NCBI GenBank assembly: GCA_023146115.1
Contig: JAGLCS010000130.1
Coordinates: forward strand, 1 to 36,357
Direction: 5' to 3'
Length of the DNA: 36,357 bases
DNA from: Abyssibacter sp.
Lineage (GTDB): Bacteria; Pseudomonadota; Gammaproteobacteria; Nevskiales; OUC007
This document shows, in pieces, positions 1 through 8,715 of the stretch (positions within the stretch are counted from its first letter, which is position 1; each line of letters begins with the position of its first letter). The notes beneath the pieces were generated by a model, which was given only the letters and a program-made list of their open reading frames with translations, did no database searches and was not told the origin of the DNA. Both the position numbers and the translations under genes were made by a program.

Positions 1-48
1 GTCGGAGTCAGTTGCTCTCCCCGCTGGAAGGTGAAACCTGACAGGTGA

Positions 49-255
49 CTATGGTCGAAAGTCAACGATTCGGGCCAGCAGCGCTGGACTCCAGCGTCGG
101 CCGGTTTTCACCATCACGTTGAGGATGGTGATGAGCTTTCGCGTACGAGTCGAGAGCGACCTTAGGCGGTTTCCCAGCAGCGGGCGCACGCTGATGTTAA
201 GGATTCGTGAGCGCCCACCTCGGTTGCGTTGTTTACCCGTGCACAGTCCAAACCA
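49..255 (-). pseudogene. Transposase C-terminal remnant (IS110-like)
   Basis: Reading the minus strand from 255 to the stop at 49-51 gives an open stretch ending in a run that includes TRKLITILNVMVKTGRRW. This resembles the closing segment of IS110/IS116/IS902 transposases, which typically end in a form like MRKLLTILNAM. A little upstream, TGKQRNRGGRSR resembles the SGKxxGxxxxxGGR stretch of the same C-terminal domain. The spacing between the two blocks is shorter than in an intact enzyme, and a TGA at 256-258 interrupts the frame. It is therefore read as a decayed fragment, not a functional gene. No catalytic domain and no flanking ends are visible in the window. The family assignment rests on remembered motif shape. 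Confidence 0.45.
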
Positions 256-320
256 TCATTTTGCCGCATGGCTCAGTGAGGGCGGTGGAGTTGGCGGCTG
301 ATCAACTGCTGCCTTCAGTC

Positions 321-342
321 GCTGCAAGTGGGCTGCAAGTGG
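321..342. repeat. Short tandem repeat, 11 bp x 2
   Basis: GCTGCAAGTGG occurs twice in direct succession, followed by a partial third copy (GCTGCGGCC). It lies in the non-coding stretch between the transposase remnant and the terminator. It is probably a replication-slippage product. No function is proposed. Confidence 0.6.
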
Positions 343-400
343 GCTGCGGCCTTTGCTTGCAACAGCCGTTGCCGGACGGTGATTCAGTGTTCGCGCAATC

Positions 401-434
401 GAAAAAGCCCCCGGTGATCGCTCACCGGGGGCTT
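401..434 (-). terminator. Rho-independent terminator of the DUF885 gene
   Basis: A perfect 13-bp inverted repeat (arms 405-417 and 422-434, loop of 4) is followed on the minus strand by a run of five T residues at 402-406. It lies 24 bases beyond the stop codon of the peptidase gene and is oriented to end that transcript. Confidence 0.9.
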
Positions 435-457
435 CGTCGTTGGGTTGTGGCGCAGGC

Positions 458-2299
458 TTATCCGGCCGTCTTCTGACTGGTCACCCAGGCGTTGACCCGG
501 CGCTCGAGCAGTTCCAGCGGCAGCGCGCCGCCGCCGAGCACGGTGTCGTGGAAGCCCTTGATGTCGAAGTCCTCACCCAGCTCGGCCTCGGCTTCACGGC
601 GCAGCTCCTGAATCTTGAGCATGCCGATCTTGTACGAAGTCGCCTGGCCGGGAATGACGAGGTAACGCTGGATTTCCGACTTGATCGAGGTCAGCGGCAC
701 CGGCGAGTTATTGTCGAAGTATTCGACCGCTTCCTGCTCGGTCCAGCCTTTGGCGTGCATGCCGGTGTCCACCACCAGCCGGATCGCGCGCCATATTTCG
801 GACGATAGCTGACCAAACTCGGAATATGGGTCCTCGTAGGTGCCCGGCATTTCCTTGGCCAGCCATTCGGAATAAAGAGCCCAACCTTCGGTATAGGCAG
901 TAAAGCCGGCCTGGGTGCGGAATGTCGGCACGCTGTCCAGCTCCTGCGCGATGGAAATCTGCATGTGGTGGCCGGGGATGCCCTCGTGGTAGGCGATCAC
1001 TTCCAGCTCGGGAATCGGCATGGCGTCCATGTCCGACAGGTGGGCGTAGTACGTGCCGGGGCGCGAACCATCGGGCGTGCCCGGAAAGTAGTGCTGCGCG
1101 GCGCCGTCCTGCTCACGGAACGCCTCGACACGCTTGACCACGAGATCGGCCTTGGGCAGCCGACCGAAGTAGTCCGGTAGCGATGTCTTGATCGTGTCGA
1201 TGGCGGCGGTGGCTTCGGCAATGTACATCTGCCGGCCCTCGTCGGTGTTCGGGAAGCGAAATTGCTTGTCCTCGTTCAGGAAAGCGAAGAACGCATCCAG
1301 GTCGCCATCAAACTCGACCCGGTCCTTGAGCGCGATCATCTCGCCCCGCAGTCGCTCGACTTCGTCCAGGCCGACCTGGTGGATCTCGTCGGCGGTCATG
1401 TCGGTCGTGGTCTGCGTCCACAGCCGATGCTTGTAGTAGGCCTCACCATTGGGTTGCGTCTCGCCGACGCCGGTGGGGTTTTCCGCCGCGTTGGGCAGAT
1501 CGGACTCCACCCAGGCGATGATGTCGTCGTAGGCAGGCTTGAAGCCTTCCAGCAGGGCGGCTTTGGCGTTGGCCTTCAGCTGCTCGGCCTGCTCGGCGTC
1601 GATCTCGCCCTGTTCGGCCAGCGTGTCGATCTCGGTCTGCATGTCGGCCCAGATCGATGAGTCCTCGCCGTCGTCAAACGGTGCGCCTGTGATGAGCTTC
1701 TTCGATTCCTTGATCACCGCCTCGTGCGCGAACTTTGGTGGGCGAATGCCCTTCTCAGCCGAGGTCTTGGCGAACTTGATCAACTCGCCAAAGGCATCCG
1801 GCAGCTCGTTCACACGGGCGATGTACGCTTCCATGTCCGAGGCGCTACCCACCTTGTGAAAGCTGATCAGAAAGGTCGGCAGGAAGGTGTGCATGCCCTG
1901 CATCTGATTGAAGGGGTAGCCGTTGTAGCGGAACTGCCAGCCCTCCTCCGCCTGGCGGGTTTCGTAGGCCCAGATGTCGTAGGACATCTTCGCTTCGTCG
2001 CTGAGCGTGTCGTAGTCGAACGATGCCGTCATCTCTTCGGTTGCGGCCTTGCGCCATTCCAACTGCTCCTTGGCGCCCGCTTCGGAGAAATCCCCCAATT
2101 CGTCATAGCGATCCTTGCGTCCGAGAAAGGTCATCTGGATGGGGTTGAACTGCAACTGCTCTTCGTACTTCTCTTCGAACCAGGCGTTGAGCCGGTCGGT
2201 TTCCGATTCGGCCGACTTGGCGTCGGCTGCCGGATCTGTGGATGACTGGCCGCAGGCCACGAGCAATGCGGCTAGCATCGATAGAATGGTGATACGCAT
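458..2299 (-). CDS. DUF885 family lipoprotein, probable metallopeptidase
   Basis: 613 aa. The start at 2299 was chosen over an upstream in-frame start because it begins a clean lipoprotein signal (MRITILSMLAALLVAC) with the lipobox L-V-A-C; the acylated cysteine is residue 16. The next residue is Gly, not Asp, so outer-membrane retention is expected. The protein fits the DUF885 family: HEGIPGHH at about residues 438-445 has the HExxx(G)H form of a zinc-binding helix, followed by the family's YTEGWALYSEWL stretch that supplies a further glutamate. Members are thought to be envelope dipeptidase or oligopeptidase-like enzymes; the substrate here is unknown. The gene is followed by a strong terminator and is divergent from the flavodoxin-like gene at 2468. 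Confidence 0.88.
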   Translation of the reverse strand: MRITILSMLAALLVACGQSSTDPAADAKSAESETDRLNAWFEEKYEEQLQFNPIQMTFLGRKDRYDELGDFSEAGAKEQLEWRKAATEEMTASFDYDTLSDEAKMSYDIWAYETRQAEEGWQFRYNGYPFNQMQGMHTFLPTFLISFHKVGSASDMEAYIARVNELPDAFGELIKFAKTSAEKGIRPPKFAHEAVIKESKKLITGAPFDDGEDSSIWADMQTEIDTLAEQGEIDAEQAEQLKANAKAALLEGFKPAYDDIIAWVESDLPNAAENPTGVGETQPNGEAYYKHRLWTQTTTDMTADEIHQVGLDEVERLRGEMIALKDRVEFDGDLDAFFAFLNEDKQFRFPNTDEGRQMYIAEATAAIDTIKTSLPDYFGRLPKADLVVKRVEAFREQDGAAQHYFPGTPDGSRPGTYYAHLSDMDAMPIPELEVIAYHEGIPGHHMQISIAQELDSVPTFRTQAGFTAYTEGWALYSEWLAKEMPGTYEDPYSEFGQLSSEIWRAIRLVVDTGMHAKGWTEQEAVEYFDNNSPVPLTSIKSEIQRYLVIPGQATSYKIGMLKIQELRREAEAELGEDFDIKGFHDTVLGGGALPLELLERRVNAWVTSQKTAG

Positions 2300-2467
2300 T
2301 TGGACTCCAATGTCGGTCGGCGCGGGCGAGCGGTGCCACGCGCGATTGTTGAGTGTCGGCACGAATTGCACATTCGGTGCCATGCGCGCGAGTATCGCAT
2401 GGTCGCCTGGTGTAGGGGCCCGCCTGGGACGCCGCGCCCGTCGGCCATCCGCCTGCAGGCTGTTCGC

Positions 2468-2929
2468 ATGAAAACCTTGCTCATCGTCGCCCACGCCGTT
2501 TCGCCCAACCTGCGTCGCCTGCTGGCTGCGCTGCGCAGCGGCGCAAAAACGGGCGGCGAGGATCAGGTCCGGATTCTGTCGCTCTCACCGTTCGAGACCG
2601 AGCCCCAGCACGTGCTGGCCGCCGACGGCATCCTGCTGCTCACGCCGGAGAATCTCGCCTACATGAGCGGTGCGCTTAAGGATTTCTTCGACCGCAGCTA
2701 CTACCCCACGCTCGACCATAAGCAGGGCCTGCCCTACGCCCTGGTCGTGCGCGCTGGCAATGATGGCTCCGGCACCGTGGCCGGGGTCGAACGCATCGTG
2801 ACCGGCCTGCGCTGGAAGGCGGTGGCGGAGCCGCTGATCTGCCGCGGCGAGTTTCAGGATGCCTTTGTCGATGATTGCCACGACCTCGGCGCCGCGATGG
2901 CGGCTGGTCTGGGCAGCGGCGTGCTGTAG
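2468..2929 (+). CDS. Flavodoxin-fold NAD(P)H oxidoreductase-like protein
   Basis: 153 aa, cytoplasmic. The start at 2468 begins directly with the first beta strand (MKTLLIVAHAVSPN), as expected for the flavodoxin/NADPH-dependent FMN reductase fold. The middle has ADGILLLTPENLAYMSG followed by LKDFFDR, matching the flavin-contact loop and helix common in this superfamily (TPEYxxxxxGxLKxxlDR). The protein is short, so it is a single-domain flavoprotein; partner and substrate cannot be deduced. Its stop is 2 bases before the GTG start of the next gene, so the two are probably co-transcribed. Two cysteines near the C-terminal third are not obviously catalytic. Confidence 0.75.
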   Translation: MKTLLIVAHAVSPNLRRLLAALRSGAKTGGEDQVRILSLSPFETEPQHVLAADGILLLTPENLAYMSGALKDFFDRSYYPTLDHKQGLPYALVVRAGNDGSGTVAGVERIVTGLRWKAVAEPLICRGEFQDAFVDDCHDLGAAMAAGLGSGVL

Positions 2930-2931
2930 CC

Positions 2932-4146
2932 GTGAGCGATCACGGCTGGTGGACGCAGCAGAAACGGTGGCGGCGTGCATCGATCGCCAGCGAGGCCGGC
3001 CGGAACCACCTGTGGGCCTTCGGCTTCGGCTGCGTTGTCTTTGCATTGGCCGCACCGGGCACCCTCGCGATTCCGGAAGAACTCGACAGCGGTAACTGGC
3101 CGATACTGCTCGTGCTGCTGTTCGATGCACTGGCCCTGGGGCTTTGGGGGCTCGCATTGCGCGAATACATCGCCTGGCACCGATTCGGCGAGATCACCGC
3201 CGTGCTCGATCCCTGGCCCGGTGCAATCGGTGGCGACGTCGCCGGTTACTTTGAACTGCGCCGGCCCTTGCCAGCTGACCACCGAATCACCGTCACGCTG
3301 ACCTGCCGCCACCATCGACGCGGCCACAAACACAGCACTGTGCGCCCGGTGTGGTCACAAAGCCTGGCCTTGCAGACCCTGCAAGCCGGCGAACGGCAGC
3401 TCTGGTTTCATTTCACCGTACCGGGCGACCTGCCCGGCAGCGAACCCCGCGGCCGGGTGTACCACGATTGGCAGCTGACGCTCGAAGTGCAGCAGCCCGG
3501 GGCGGATCTGGTCCGCCGTTATCCGATTCCGGCGTTTGCGGGCGAGGGCCGCAATCGTTTGGCGCAGCGGCAAACCCGCCTTGATCACCGTGAGCACCAC
3601 GCCGCGCTGGAACGGCTGATGAATCTTTACCAGGCGAACGACCGCGTGACGCTGGATTTCAAGGCCGGCGCCGGCTGGCGGGGCGCGCTGGCGATGATTC
3701 TGTTTGGCGCGTGCTCACTGGGCGGCGCGGTGTTCCTGATGACAAGCTCGGGTGAGCCTGGGCGGTCGGTTTTTGACTGGATTCCCTGGGTCATGGGAGC
3801 GGTGTTCGCGCTGTTTGGCCTGCCCATGATCATTGGCGGCCTGATCTGGTGGGGCAAGCGACGCATCGTATTGTTCGACCAGGCGGTGGTCGCCACCCGC
3901 ATCTTCTGCTTCGGCCTGCCGATCCGCACACGACAGCTGCCTCGTGATGCCGTGACTCACTTCAGCTGGTCACGCGCCGGCAGCCTGCAATCCGGGCGCA
4001 AGGTCTCGGTGTGGTACGACCTGTTCGTGAACACCGATGCGGGGCAGCGCCTGCAGGTCGGCGGCGGGTTCGAGTCCGAACAGGCGGTCCGGGACGGCGC
4101 CGCCCGGCTCAGTGAGCTGACCGGCGTCGCCTTGCCATCAGCCTGA
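2932..4146 (+). CDS. Hypothetical inner-membrane protein, four predicted TM segments
   Basis: 404 aa. A GTG start at 2932, two bases after the preceding stop, places translation just ahead of the first hydrophobic segment. Hydrophobic stretches lie at roughly residues 28-48, 57-78, 255-276 and 286-310. Between the second and third is a beta-rich soluble region of about 170 residues, and a smaller soluble domain follows the last helix. The organisation of two TM pairs separated by a soluble domain resembles DUF3592-type proteins, but I do not recognise the family with confidence. It sits in a two-gene unit with the flavodoxin-like gene. Its last 9 bases overlap the 3' end of the convergent kinase gene. 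Confidence 0.7.
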   Translation: MSDHGWWTQQKRWRRASIASEAGRNHLWAFGFGCVVFALAAPGTLAIPEELDSGNWPILLVLLFDALALGLWGLALREYIAWHRFGEITAVLDPWPGAIGGDVAGYFELRRPLPADHRITVTLTCRHHRRGHKHSTVRPVWSQSLALQTLQAGERQLWFHFTVPGDLPGSEPRGRVYHDWQLTLEVQQPGADLVRRYPIPAFAGEGRNRLAQRQTRLDHREHHAALERLMNLYQANDRVTLDFKAGAGWRGALAMILFGACSLGGAVFLMTSSGEPGRSVFDWIPWVMGAVFALFGLPMIIGGLIWWGKRRIVLFDQAVVATRIFCFGLPIRTRQLPRDAVTHFSWSRAGSLQSGRKVSVWYDLFVNTDAGQRLQVGGGFESEQAVRDGAARLSELTGVALPSA

Positions 4147-6483
4147 ACTCAGTTGTGCACGCGCCTCTTCCAGATTGCCGCAGACCGCGATCGCTCGCGG
4201 ATGGGTCTCTCCGAGGTTGGCGGCAACCGTGGCGCAGGATTGCTCGAGTATGTCGACAGCCCTGGCCGTTTGCCCGTCTGCCCGCAGCGCGGAGGCGTAG
4301 TTGCCGGCAAACAGCGCGTAGTGCAGATGCTCCCGGCTGAGCTTGTCCGCGGCCAGCTCGATCAGACGCTCGAACACGGCGATGGCCGCCCGCGTTTCGC
4401 CCAGCTTGCGCAGGTTGTTGCCGAGGTTGTTGAAATCGACCAGGTCGTTGATTTCCGGCCCGTCCGGCTTGGCCTCGCCCTGCGCCACGAGCTGCCGATT
4501 GATCTCGGCGGCCTGGGCGTAGTCCCCCGCCTCGGAGACCACGTAGGCCCGCAGGCTGGCGAGCGTTCGGACGACCTCGGCCTCGTCGCCAAGCTGGGCA
4601 CGCAGGGCTTCATGCCCACGCACGACCAGATCAACGCCCTCCTTTGGCCGCTCGGCGATGGCATAGGCCGCGGCCAGGCTGGCACGGGTCATCGACGTTT
4701 GCGGGTGTTCTTCACCCAGCACGCGCTTGTAGATGTCCAGGTTGTCATTGAGCAGCGCGATCGCCTCGTCGAACTTCGCCTGATCCGGATAGTTGAGCGC
4801 GACGCCATCCCAGGCGACGACGGTGCGCGGGTTGTCGCGGCCCAGCCTGGCTTCGAGGCGTTGGGCGACGTCGATCCCGACCTGCAGCGACTCGTCGTTC
4901 TCGCCCATGCGCACCAACGCGACCATGAGCTGCTGGCCGATGCCGAGGGTCAGATCATCATCCGGCCCCAGTCGATCACGGGCGGTCGCGTAAACGGCGC
5001 GCAGCTCGGCGACCGATTCATCGCTGCGGCCCGCCTCCAGGTCAATGCGCCCGCGGGTGAAGTCCGCACGGATAAGCTGGGTTGCCGTCGCATTCACGCT
5101 GAGCGCCGCCAGCGTTTGTGTCGCATCGTCCAGACGCGCGGCGGTGACTTCGGATTCGGCCTTGTCCAGCAGCAGCGAGTCGCGCGCAGCCGAATCGGGC
5201 GCGAGGCTTAGCGCGAGATCCAGCAGTTCGATTCCCACGTCGTAGCGGCCCAGGGCGACATAGGTGTTGCCCAGGGTGCGGCCCAGCTGGGCGCGGACCC
5301 CAGCCGCCAGTGTCTGATCGGAGGCGAATTCCGCACGCGCCACATCCAGCACGTCGACCACTGAAAGCCGCTCGCCCAGCGATTGCTCCGGATCGGCAGA
5401 AATCAGCATCTGGTTGAGAAAGTCGTTGACGGCCTCGCGCTCGGCCAGCCGCTCCTCGGCGTTGATTCTGGCCTGGGCCTCCGACACGGCGAAACGCACC
5501 GACACGGCCGTGGCGACCACCAGCGACAGCACCACCGCCAGCGCAGCACCCGCCGTGATCTTGTGGCGCCGCACGAACAGTCCGGTCACATAGCCAATCG
5601 ACGGGGGCCGCGCCTGTATCGGGCGCCGGTCCAGCAGGCGGTCGATGTCGTCAGCGAATTCCGCTGCCGACTGGTAGCGCCGGTTGGCATCCTGCTCCAG
5701 CGCCTTGTGAATCAGCGTGTCCATGTCGCCGCGTGCCGATGGAAGCTGGGCGGACAAACGCTGCGGTGTCGACTTCGAGAGCTTCTCGATCGCGGAGACC
5801 AGCGTGCCGGTCTCCAGCCCGTCGTAGGGCAGGCTGCCGGTGAGCAGTTCATAGGCAATCACGCCCAGCGAGTAGACGTCGGACCGTGGGTCCGCGACCG
5901 CGGTATCGCCCAGCAGCTGCTCCCAGCTCATATAGGGCACGGTGCCAATAATTTCGCCGGCGTGGGTGACCCGCGTTGCGCTGTCTTCTGTCACCACGCG
6001 CGCCACGCCGAAATCCAGCACCCGGGGTTCGCCATGGCGGTCCACAAGAATATTGGCGGGCTTGAGGTCGCGGTGGATAACACCACGGGTATGAGCAAAG
6101 TGGACGGCGCGGGCAATCTTGGCGATCAGCGCGAGCTTTTGCTGCGGCGACAAGGCCTGCCCACGCGCGTGCTCCGCCAGGGTCGACCCTTCGACATAGG
6201 CCATCGCCAGGTAGGGCACATCGACCGCGCCCACCGTCGCGATACCGGCTTCGTACAAGCGCGCGATATTGGGGTGTTCCAGCGAGGCCAGCACTTCGGT
6301 CTCGCGCCGGAAACGGCGCTCCAGGTCGTGGCCCGCGGACGACAGCACTTTCAGTGCGACCTGCCGATGCGGCTCAAGCTGCTCGGCGAGAAAAACCCGA
6401 CCCATGCCGCCGCGCCCCAGCTCGCGGAGGATCCGGTAGGGTCCGATACGCTCCGGAGTCGAAGGCGCGCTGGACTCATTCAT
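4138..6483 (-). CDS. Hanks-type Ser/Thr protein kinase with C-terminal TPR domain
   Basis: 781 aa. The kinase domain occupies about residues 15-285: glycine loop GRGGMGRV (23-30), VALK with the ATP lysine at 45, HRDLKPAN (137-144) and DFG (157-159). One hydrophobic helix (about 310-331) anchors it in the inner membrane. The remaining 440 or so residues are helical TPR-like repeats, as in kinase-TPR proteins that gather client proteins or act next to ECF sigma factors; no sigma gene is adjacent here. The APE region reads MSWEQ at 185-189, where bacterial members usually have MSPEQ. The ATG at 6483 has an AAGGGA site about 9 bases upstream. It lies downstream of the secreted hydrolase gene on the same strand (82-base gap). 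Confidence 0.92.
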   Translation of the reverse strand: MNESSAPSTPERIGPYRILRELGRGGMGRVFLAEQLEPHRQVALKVLSSAGHDLERRFRRETEVLASLEHPNIARLYEAGIATVGAVDVPYLAMAYVEGSTLAEHARGQALSPQQKLALIAKIARAVHFAHTRGVIHRDLKPANILVDRHGEPRVLDFGVARVVTEDSATRVTHAGEIIGTVPYMSWEQLLGDTAVADPRSDVYSLGVIAYELLTGSLPYDGLETGTLVSAIEKLSKSTPQRLSAQLPSARGDMDTLIHKALEQDANRRYQSAAEFADDIDRLLDRRPIQARPPSIGYVTGLFVRRHKITAGAALAVVLSLVVATAVSVRFAVSEAQARINAEERLAEREAVNDFLNQMLISADPEQSLGERLSVVDVLDVARAEFASDQTLAAGVRAQLGRTLGNTYVALGRYDVGIELLDLALSLAPDSAARDSLLLDKAESEVTAARLDDATQTLAALSVNATATQLIRADFTRGRIDLEAGRSDESVAELRAVYATARDRLGPDDDLTLGIGQQLMVALVRMGENDESLQVGIDVAQRLEARLGRDNPRTVVAWDGVALNYPDQAKFDEAIALLNDNLDIYKRVLGEEHPQTSMTRASLAAAYAIAERPKEGVDLVVRGHEALRAQLGDEAEVVRTLASLRAYVVSEAGDYAQAAEINRQLVAQGEAKPDGPEINDLVDFNNLGNNLRKLGETRAAIAVFERLIELAADKLSREHLHYALFAGNYASALRADGQTARAVDILEQSCATVAANLGETHPRAIAVCGNLEEARAQLSSG

Positions 6484-6565
6484 TTTTTGTGTTCCCTTCG
6501 CCGCTGCGTCTGCGGCCTCCCATACTGAAGCATGCCGAAGGTGTCAGATGGGTTTCAAATCGGCA

Positions 6566-7540
6566 TCAGCGCAGGTAGTCCGTCAGCGCCTCGGCATAGC
6601 GATCGAAATCCTCGATCTGTGGCAGGTGGCCCAGACCGTCGAATTCGACGAGCTCGGCATTCGGGATTGCCTTGGCGGCCTTGCGCCCGAGCTGTGGATA
6701 GTCGCCCAAGCTGCGGGCGACCGCCTCGGGCGCCTTGTTACGGCCCGGCGCTGTTCGATCGCGCTGACCGATGATCAGCAGGGTTGGTACGGCCAGATCC
6801 GCGAACTCGTGGACCACGGGCTGGGTCTGCAACATGTCGTAGGTCAGCGCCTGACTCCAGGCTACGGCTTCACCACGCTCGCCTTCGTAGAGGCTCGCCA
6901 GCCGCCGCGCCCAGCGTTCGTAGGCCGGGCTCCACTGGCCGTCGTAGTAGCTGCGTAGCTGATACTGCTTGATGCTCTCGAAGTCTTTCTTCCGCTCGGC
7001 GGCATAGGCTTCGTCCACCGGGGTATGCGGCACACCGAGCTTGATCCAGTCTTCCAGGCCGATCGGATTGACCAGCACCAGCCGTTGCACCGCCGCGGGG
7101 TATTTCAGCGCGTACCGCGTGCCGAGCATGCCGCCCATGGAATGCGCGACGACAATAGTCTGATCGATGCCCAGTGCGTCCAGCAGGGCTCGCGTGTTGT
7201 TGGCGAGTTGGTGAAAGCTGTACTGATAGCGGTGCGGCAGATCGGACGAACAGAAACCGATCTGCTCCGGCACGACGACCCGGTAGCCCTGGCCCCGCAG
7301 CAGCTCGATGGTATCCACCCAGTAATCGGCGCAAAAATTCTTGCCGTGCAACAGCAGCGCCGTGCCGCGATCCTGCGTCCCGCTCTGCGGCTCAACGTCC
7401 AGGTAACGCATGGTCAGAGTCTGGTGCTGCGACTCGAAGCGAAAGTCTTGCAGCGGGTAGGGATAACTCGCCGCCGCAGCGCCATGGCTGACGAGGACCA
7501 GGACGATGGTGATGATCAGGAGTCGCAGGGTGCTATACAC
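6566..7540 (-). CDS. Secreted alpha/beta hydrolase
   Basis: 324 aa. The GTG start at 7540 (GAGAGGA upstream) begins a Sec signal peptide, with a hydrophobic core at about 5-18 and cleavage near the alanine run at 20-24, so the enzyme acts in the periplasm. The alpha/beta hydrolase fold is supported by LLLHGKNF (oxyanion HG at 65-66), the nucleophile elbow AHSMGG with Ser134, an acid at Asp261 (GQRDR) and the catalytic His305 (GLGHLPQ). This is a complete triad. The closest general group is the lipase/esterase/epoxide-hydrolase type; the substrate is unknown. It precedes the kinase gene on the same strand. Confidence 0.88.
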   Translation of the reverse strand: MYSTLRLLIITIVLVLVSHGAAAASYPYPLQDFRFESQHQTLTMRYLDVEPQSGTQDRGTALLLHGKNFCADYWVDTIELLRGQGYRVVVPEQIGFCSSDLPHRYQYSFHQLANNTRALLDALGIDQTIVVAHSMGGMLGTRYALKYPAAVQRLVLVNPIGLEDWIKLGVPHTPVDEAYAAERKKDFESIKQYQLRSYYDGQWSPAYERWARRLASLYEGERGEAVAWSQALTYDMLQTQPVVHEFADLAVPTLLIIGQRDRTAPGRNKAPEAVARSLGDYPQLGRKAAKAIPNAELVEFDGLGHLPQIEDFDRYAEALTDYLR

Positions 7541-7576
7541 GGCGGCGTTGTCCTCTCAGTGGTTGCGCAGTTCGAC

Positions 7577-7603
7577 GGCGCGGGAAGCGCTAGGTTCCGC
7601 GCC
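7577..7603 (-). terminator. Hairpin after the GNAT gene, possible terminator
   Basis: GGCGCGG and CCGCGCC arms, extended by a bulged GAA/TTC pairing, enclose a 9-base loop 6 bases past the stop of the acetyltransferase gene. There is no T-run after it on the minus strand. It may therefore be a weak terminator or a 3'-end stabilising structure rather than a classical intrinsic terminator. Confidence 0.35.
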
Positions 7604-7608
7604 CCAGC

Positions 7609-8133
7609 TCAGGGCAACGGGCGGTGGTAGACAGCCAAATCCGTATCGCCGATCCGGGTTCCTGACTGTTGCATCGCAAAGTCCAGGCGGCGTAACAGGC
7701 GGATAGACCGTGCATTATCGGGTTTGACGACGGCATAGAGTTCGTCCAGCCCGAACCGCATCCGCGCAACCTCCAGCACGGCTTGCGACGCCTCGAACGC
7801 GTAGCCTTGCCCGGCCTGGTCGTCCAACAGGGCGAAACCAAGATCGGGACCGGGGAGAACCGGGCGGGATACCAGCCCGGCCATGCCGATGGGCCGATCA
7901 TCCGGGCGGTGACAGATCAACCAGAGCCCGAAACCCTGCTCCGCGTAGCGCTCGATCAAACGTGTGCGGACGTACGCCTGCGCGTCGTTCAGCGATGCCA
8001 TCTGAACGGGACCGATGTTGCGCGACCAGCTGTCCTGGCTCACCAGGCCACGGACAAAGACGGCATCGGCCAGGGTCGCTTCGCGCAACCTCAGACGCCG
8101 TGCGCACGCCACCTCGACCGGCGGGGCCGTCAT
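7609..8133 (-). CDS. GNAT family N-acetyltransferase (RimJ/RimL-like)
   Basis: 174 aa. The start at 8133 is preferred because the first strand of the fold (RRLRLREATLADA) follows closely. The order of elements is that of the Acetyltransf_3/RimJ-RimL group: an N-terminal strand, DDRPIGMAGLV as the central beta hairpin, DLGFALLDDQAGQGYAFEA as the acetyl-CoA-binding strand and pyrophosphate loop, and VVKPDNARSIRLLRRLDF near the end (the NxxSxxxxxKxGF element). It would transfer acetyl groups from acetyl-CoA to an amine, possibly a protein N-terminus or a small molecule. It starts 5 bases after the stop of the DUF4287/DUF5655 gene and is probably in the same transcript. Confidence 0.87.
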   Translation of the reverse strand: MTAPPVEVACARRLRLREATLADAVFVRGLVSQDSWSRNIGPVQMASLNDAQAYVRTRLIERYAEQGFGLWLICHRPDDRPIGMAGLVSRPVLPGPDLGFALLDDQAGQGYAFEASQAVLEVARMRFGLDELYAVVKPDNARSIRLLRRLDFAMQQSGTRIGDTDLAVYHRPLP

Positions 8134-8138
8134 CGCGT

Positions 8139-8690
8139 TCAAGCAGCGTCGTAGGCTTGCCGGAGTGCCTGGATCGCGGCGTCCGGCAGCGGCCCATCCA
8201 CGGCGATGCGAATCCGGTGTGTGCACATGGCATTGAAACTGCCACTGGCTTCGAGGACCGCTCCGGGCTCCACCCCCTTGAGCACCAGCCCGAGGTCAAG
8301 CCGGGTGGCCGTGGACGGCTGGATCAGGGCGAACTGCTTGCTTCGACGCAGGCTCACATAGGCTTTTTTTGGTGCAATCTCGACATCGCCGCCGAAACCC
8401 TGCACCACCGCGATCAGCTGATCGTAGTGCGCCTTGAGCACAGACTTCTTGCCGGCGTACTGGGCTGCCACCAGTTCGTCAGCGTCGGCGTGGCTGGCCG
8501 CGCTGCGAAAGGTTTCATGGGCAATGAGGTTAGCGTAGCCATGGGTGAGTCCATGCTCGCTCTTGAGCCAGCCGACCATCGCCCCGTGCTTGTCCGCGCC
8601 ACTGCCCTTGGCGAGCCCGACCCAATCTGCGAGCGACTTGCCGGTCTTCACCCGCAGGTTTTCAATCATCGTGCTGACTGCATCCGCCAT
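8139..8690 (-). CDS. DUF4287/DUF5655 domain protein
   Basis: 183 aa, cytoplasmic. The N-terminal half (about 1-70) contains TGKSLADWVGL and HGAMVGWLKSEHGLTHGYAN, the DUF4287 pattern of a small helical module. The C-terminal half (about 78-183) matches DUF5655: LKAHYDQL, then KKAYVSLRRSKQFALIQP, then LDLGLVLKG. The two domains commonly occur together. The biochemical role of the family is not known to me. DUF5655 is often found in proteins of unknown function with a possible nucleic-acid link. The gene is followed at once by the acetyltransferase gene. Confidence 0.82.
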   Translation of the reverse strand: MADAVSTMIENLRVKTGKSLADWVGLAKGSGADKHGAMVGWLKSEHGLTHGYANLIAHETFRSAASHADADELVAAQYAGKKSVLKAHYDQLIAVVQGFGGDVEIAPKKAYVSLRRSKQFALIQPSTATRLDLGLVLKGVEPGAVLEASGSFNAMCTHRIRIAVDGPLPDAAIQALRQAYDAA

Positions 8691-8715
8691 TGCGTGTCTC
8701 CCCGCCTGCCGAAAC

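Larger units (their letters stand above)
1..457. other. Gene-poor region without an intact gene
   Basis: The first 457 bases contain no credible complete gene. What can be seen is a decayed minus-strand transposase tail (49-255), a 22-bp tandem repeat (321-342) and a strong terminator (401-434) belonging to the peptidase gene that ends at 458. Short plus-strand open frames here have no recognisable domains or good ribosome sites. The region looks like an old insertion scar next to a transcription unit end. Confidence 0.6.
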
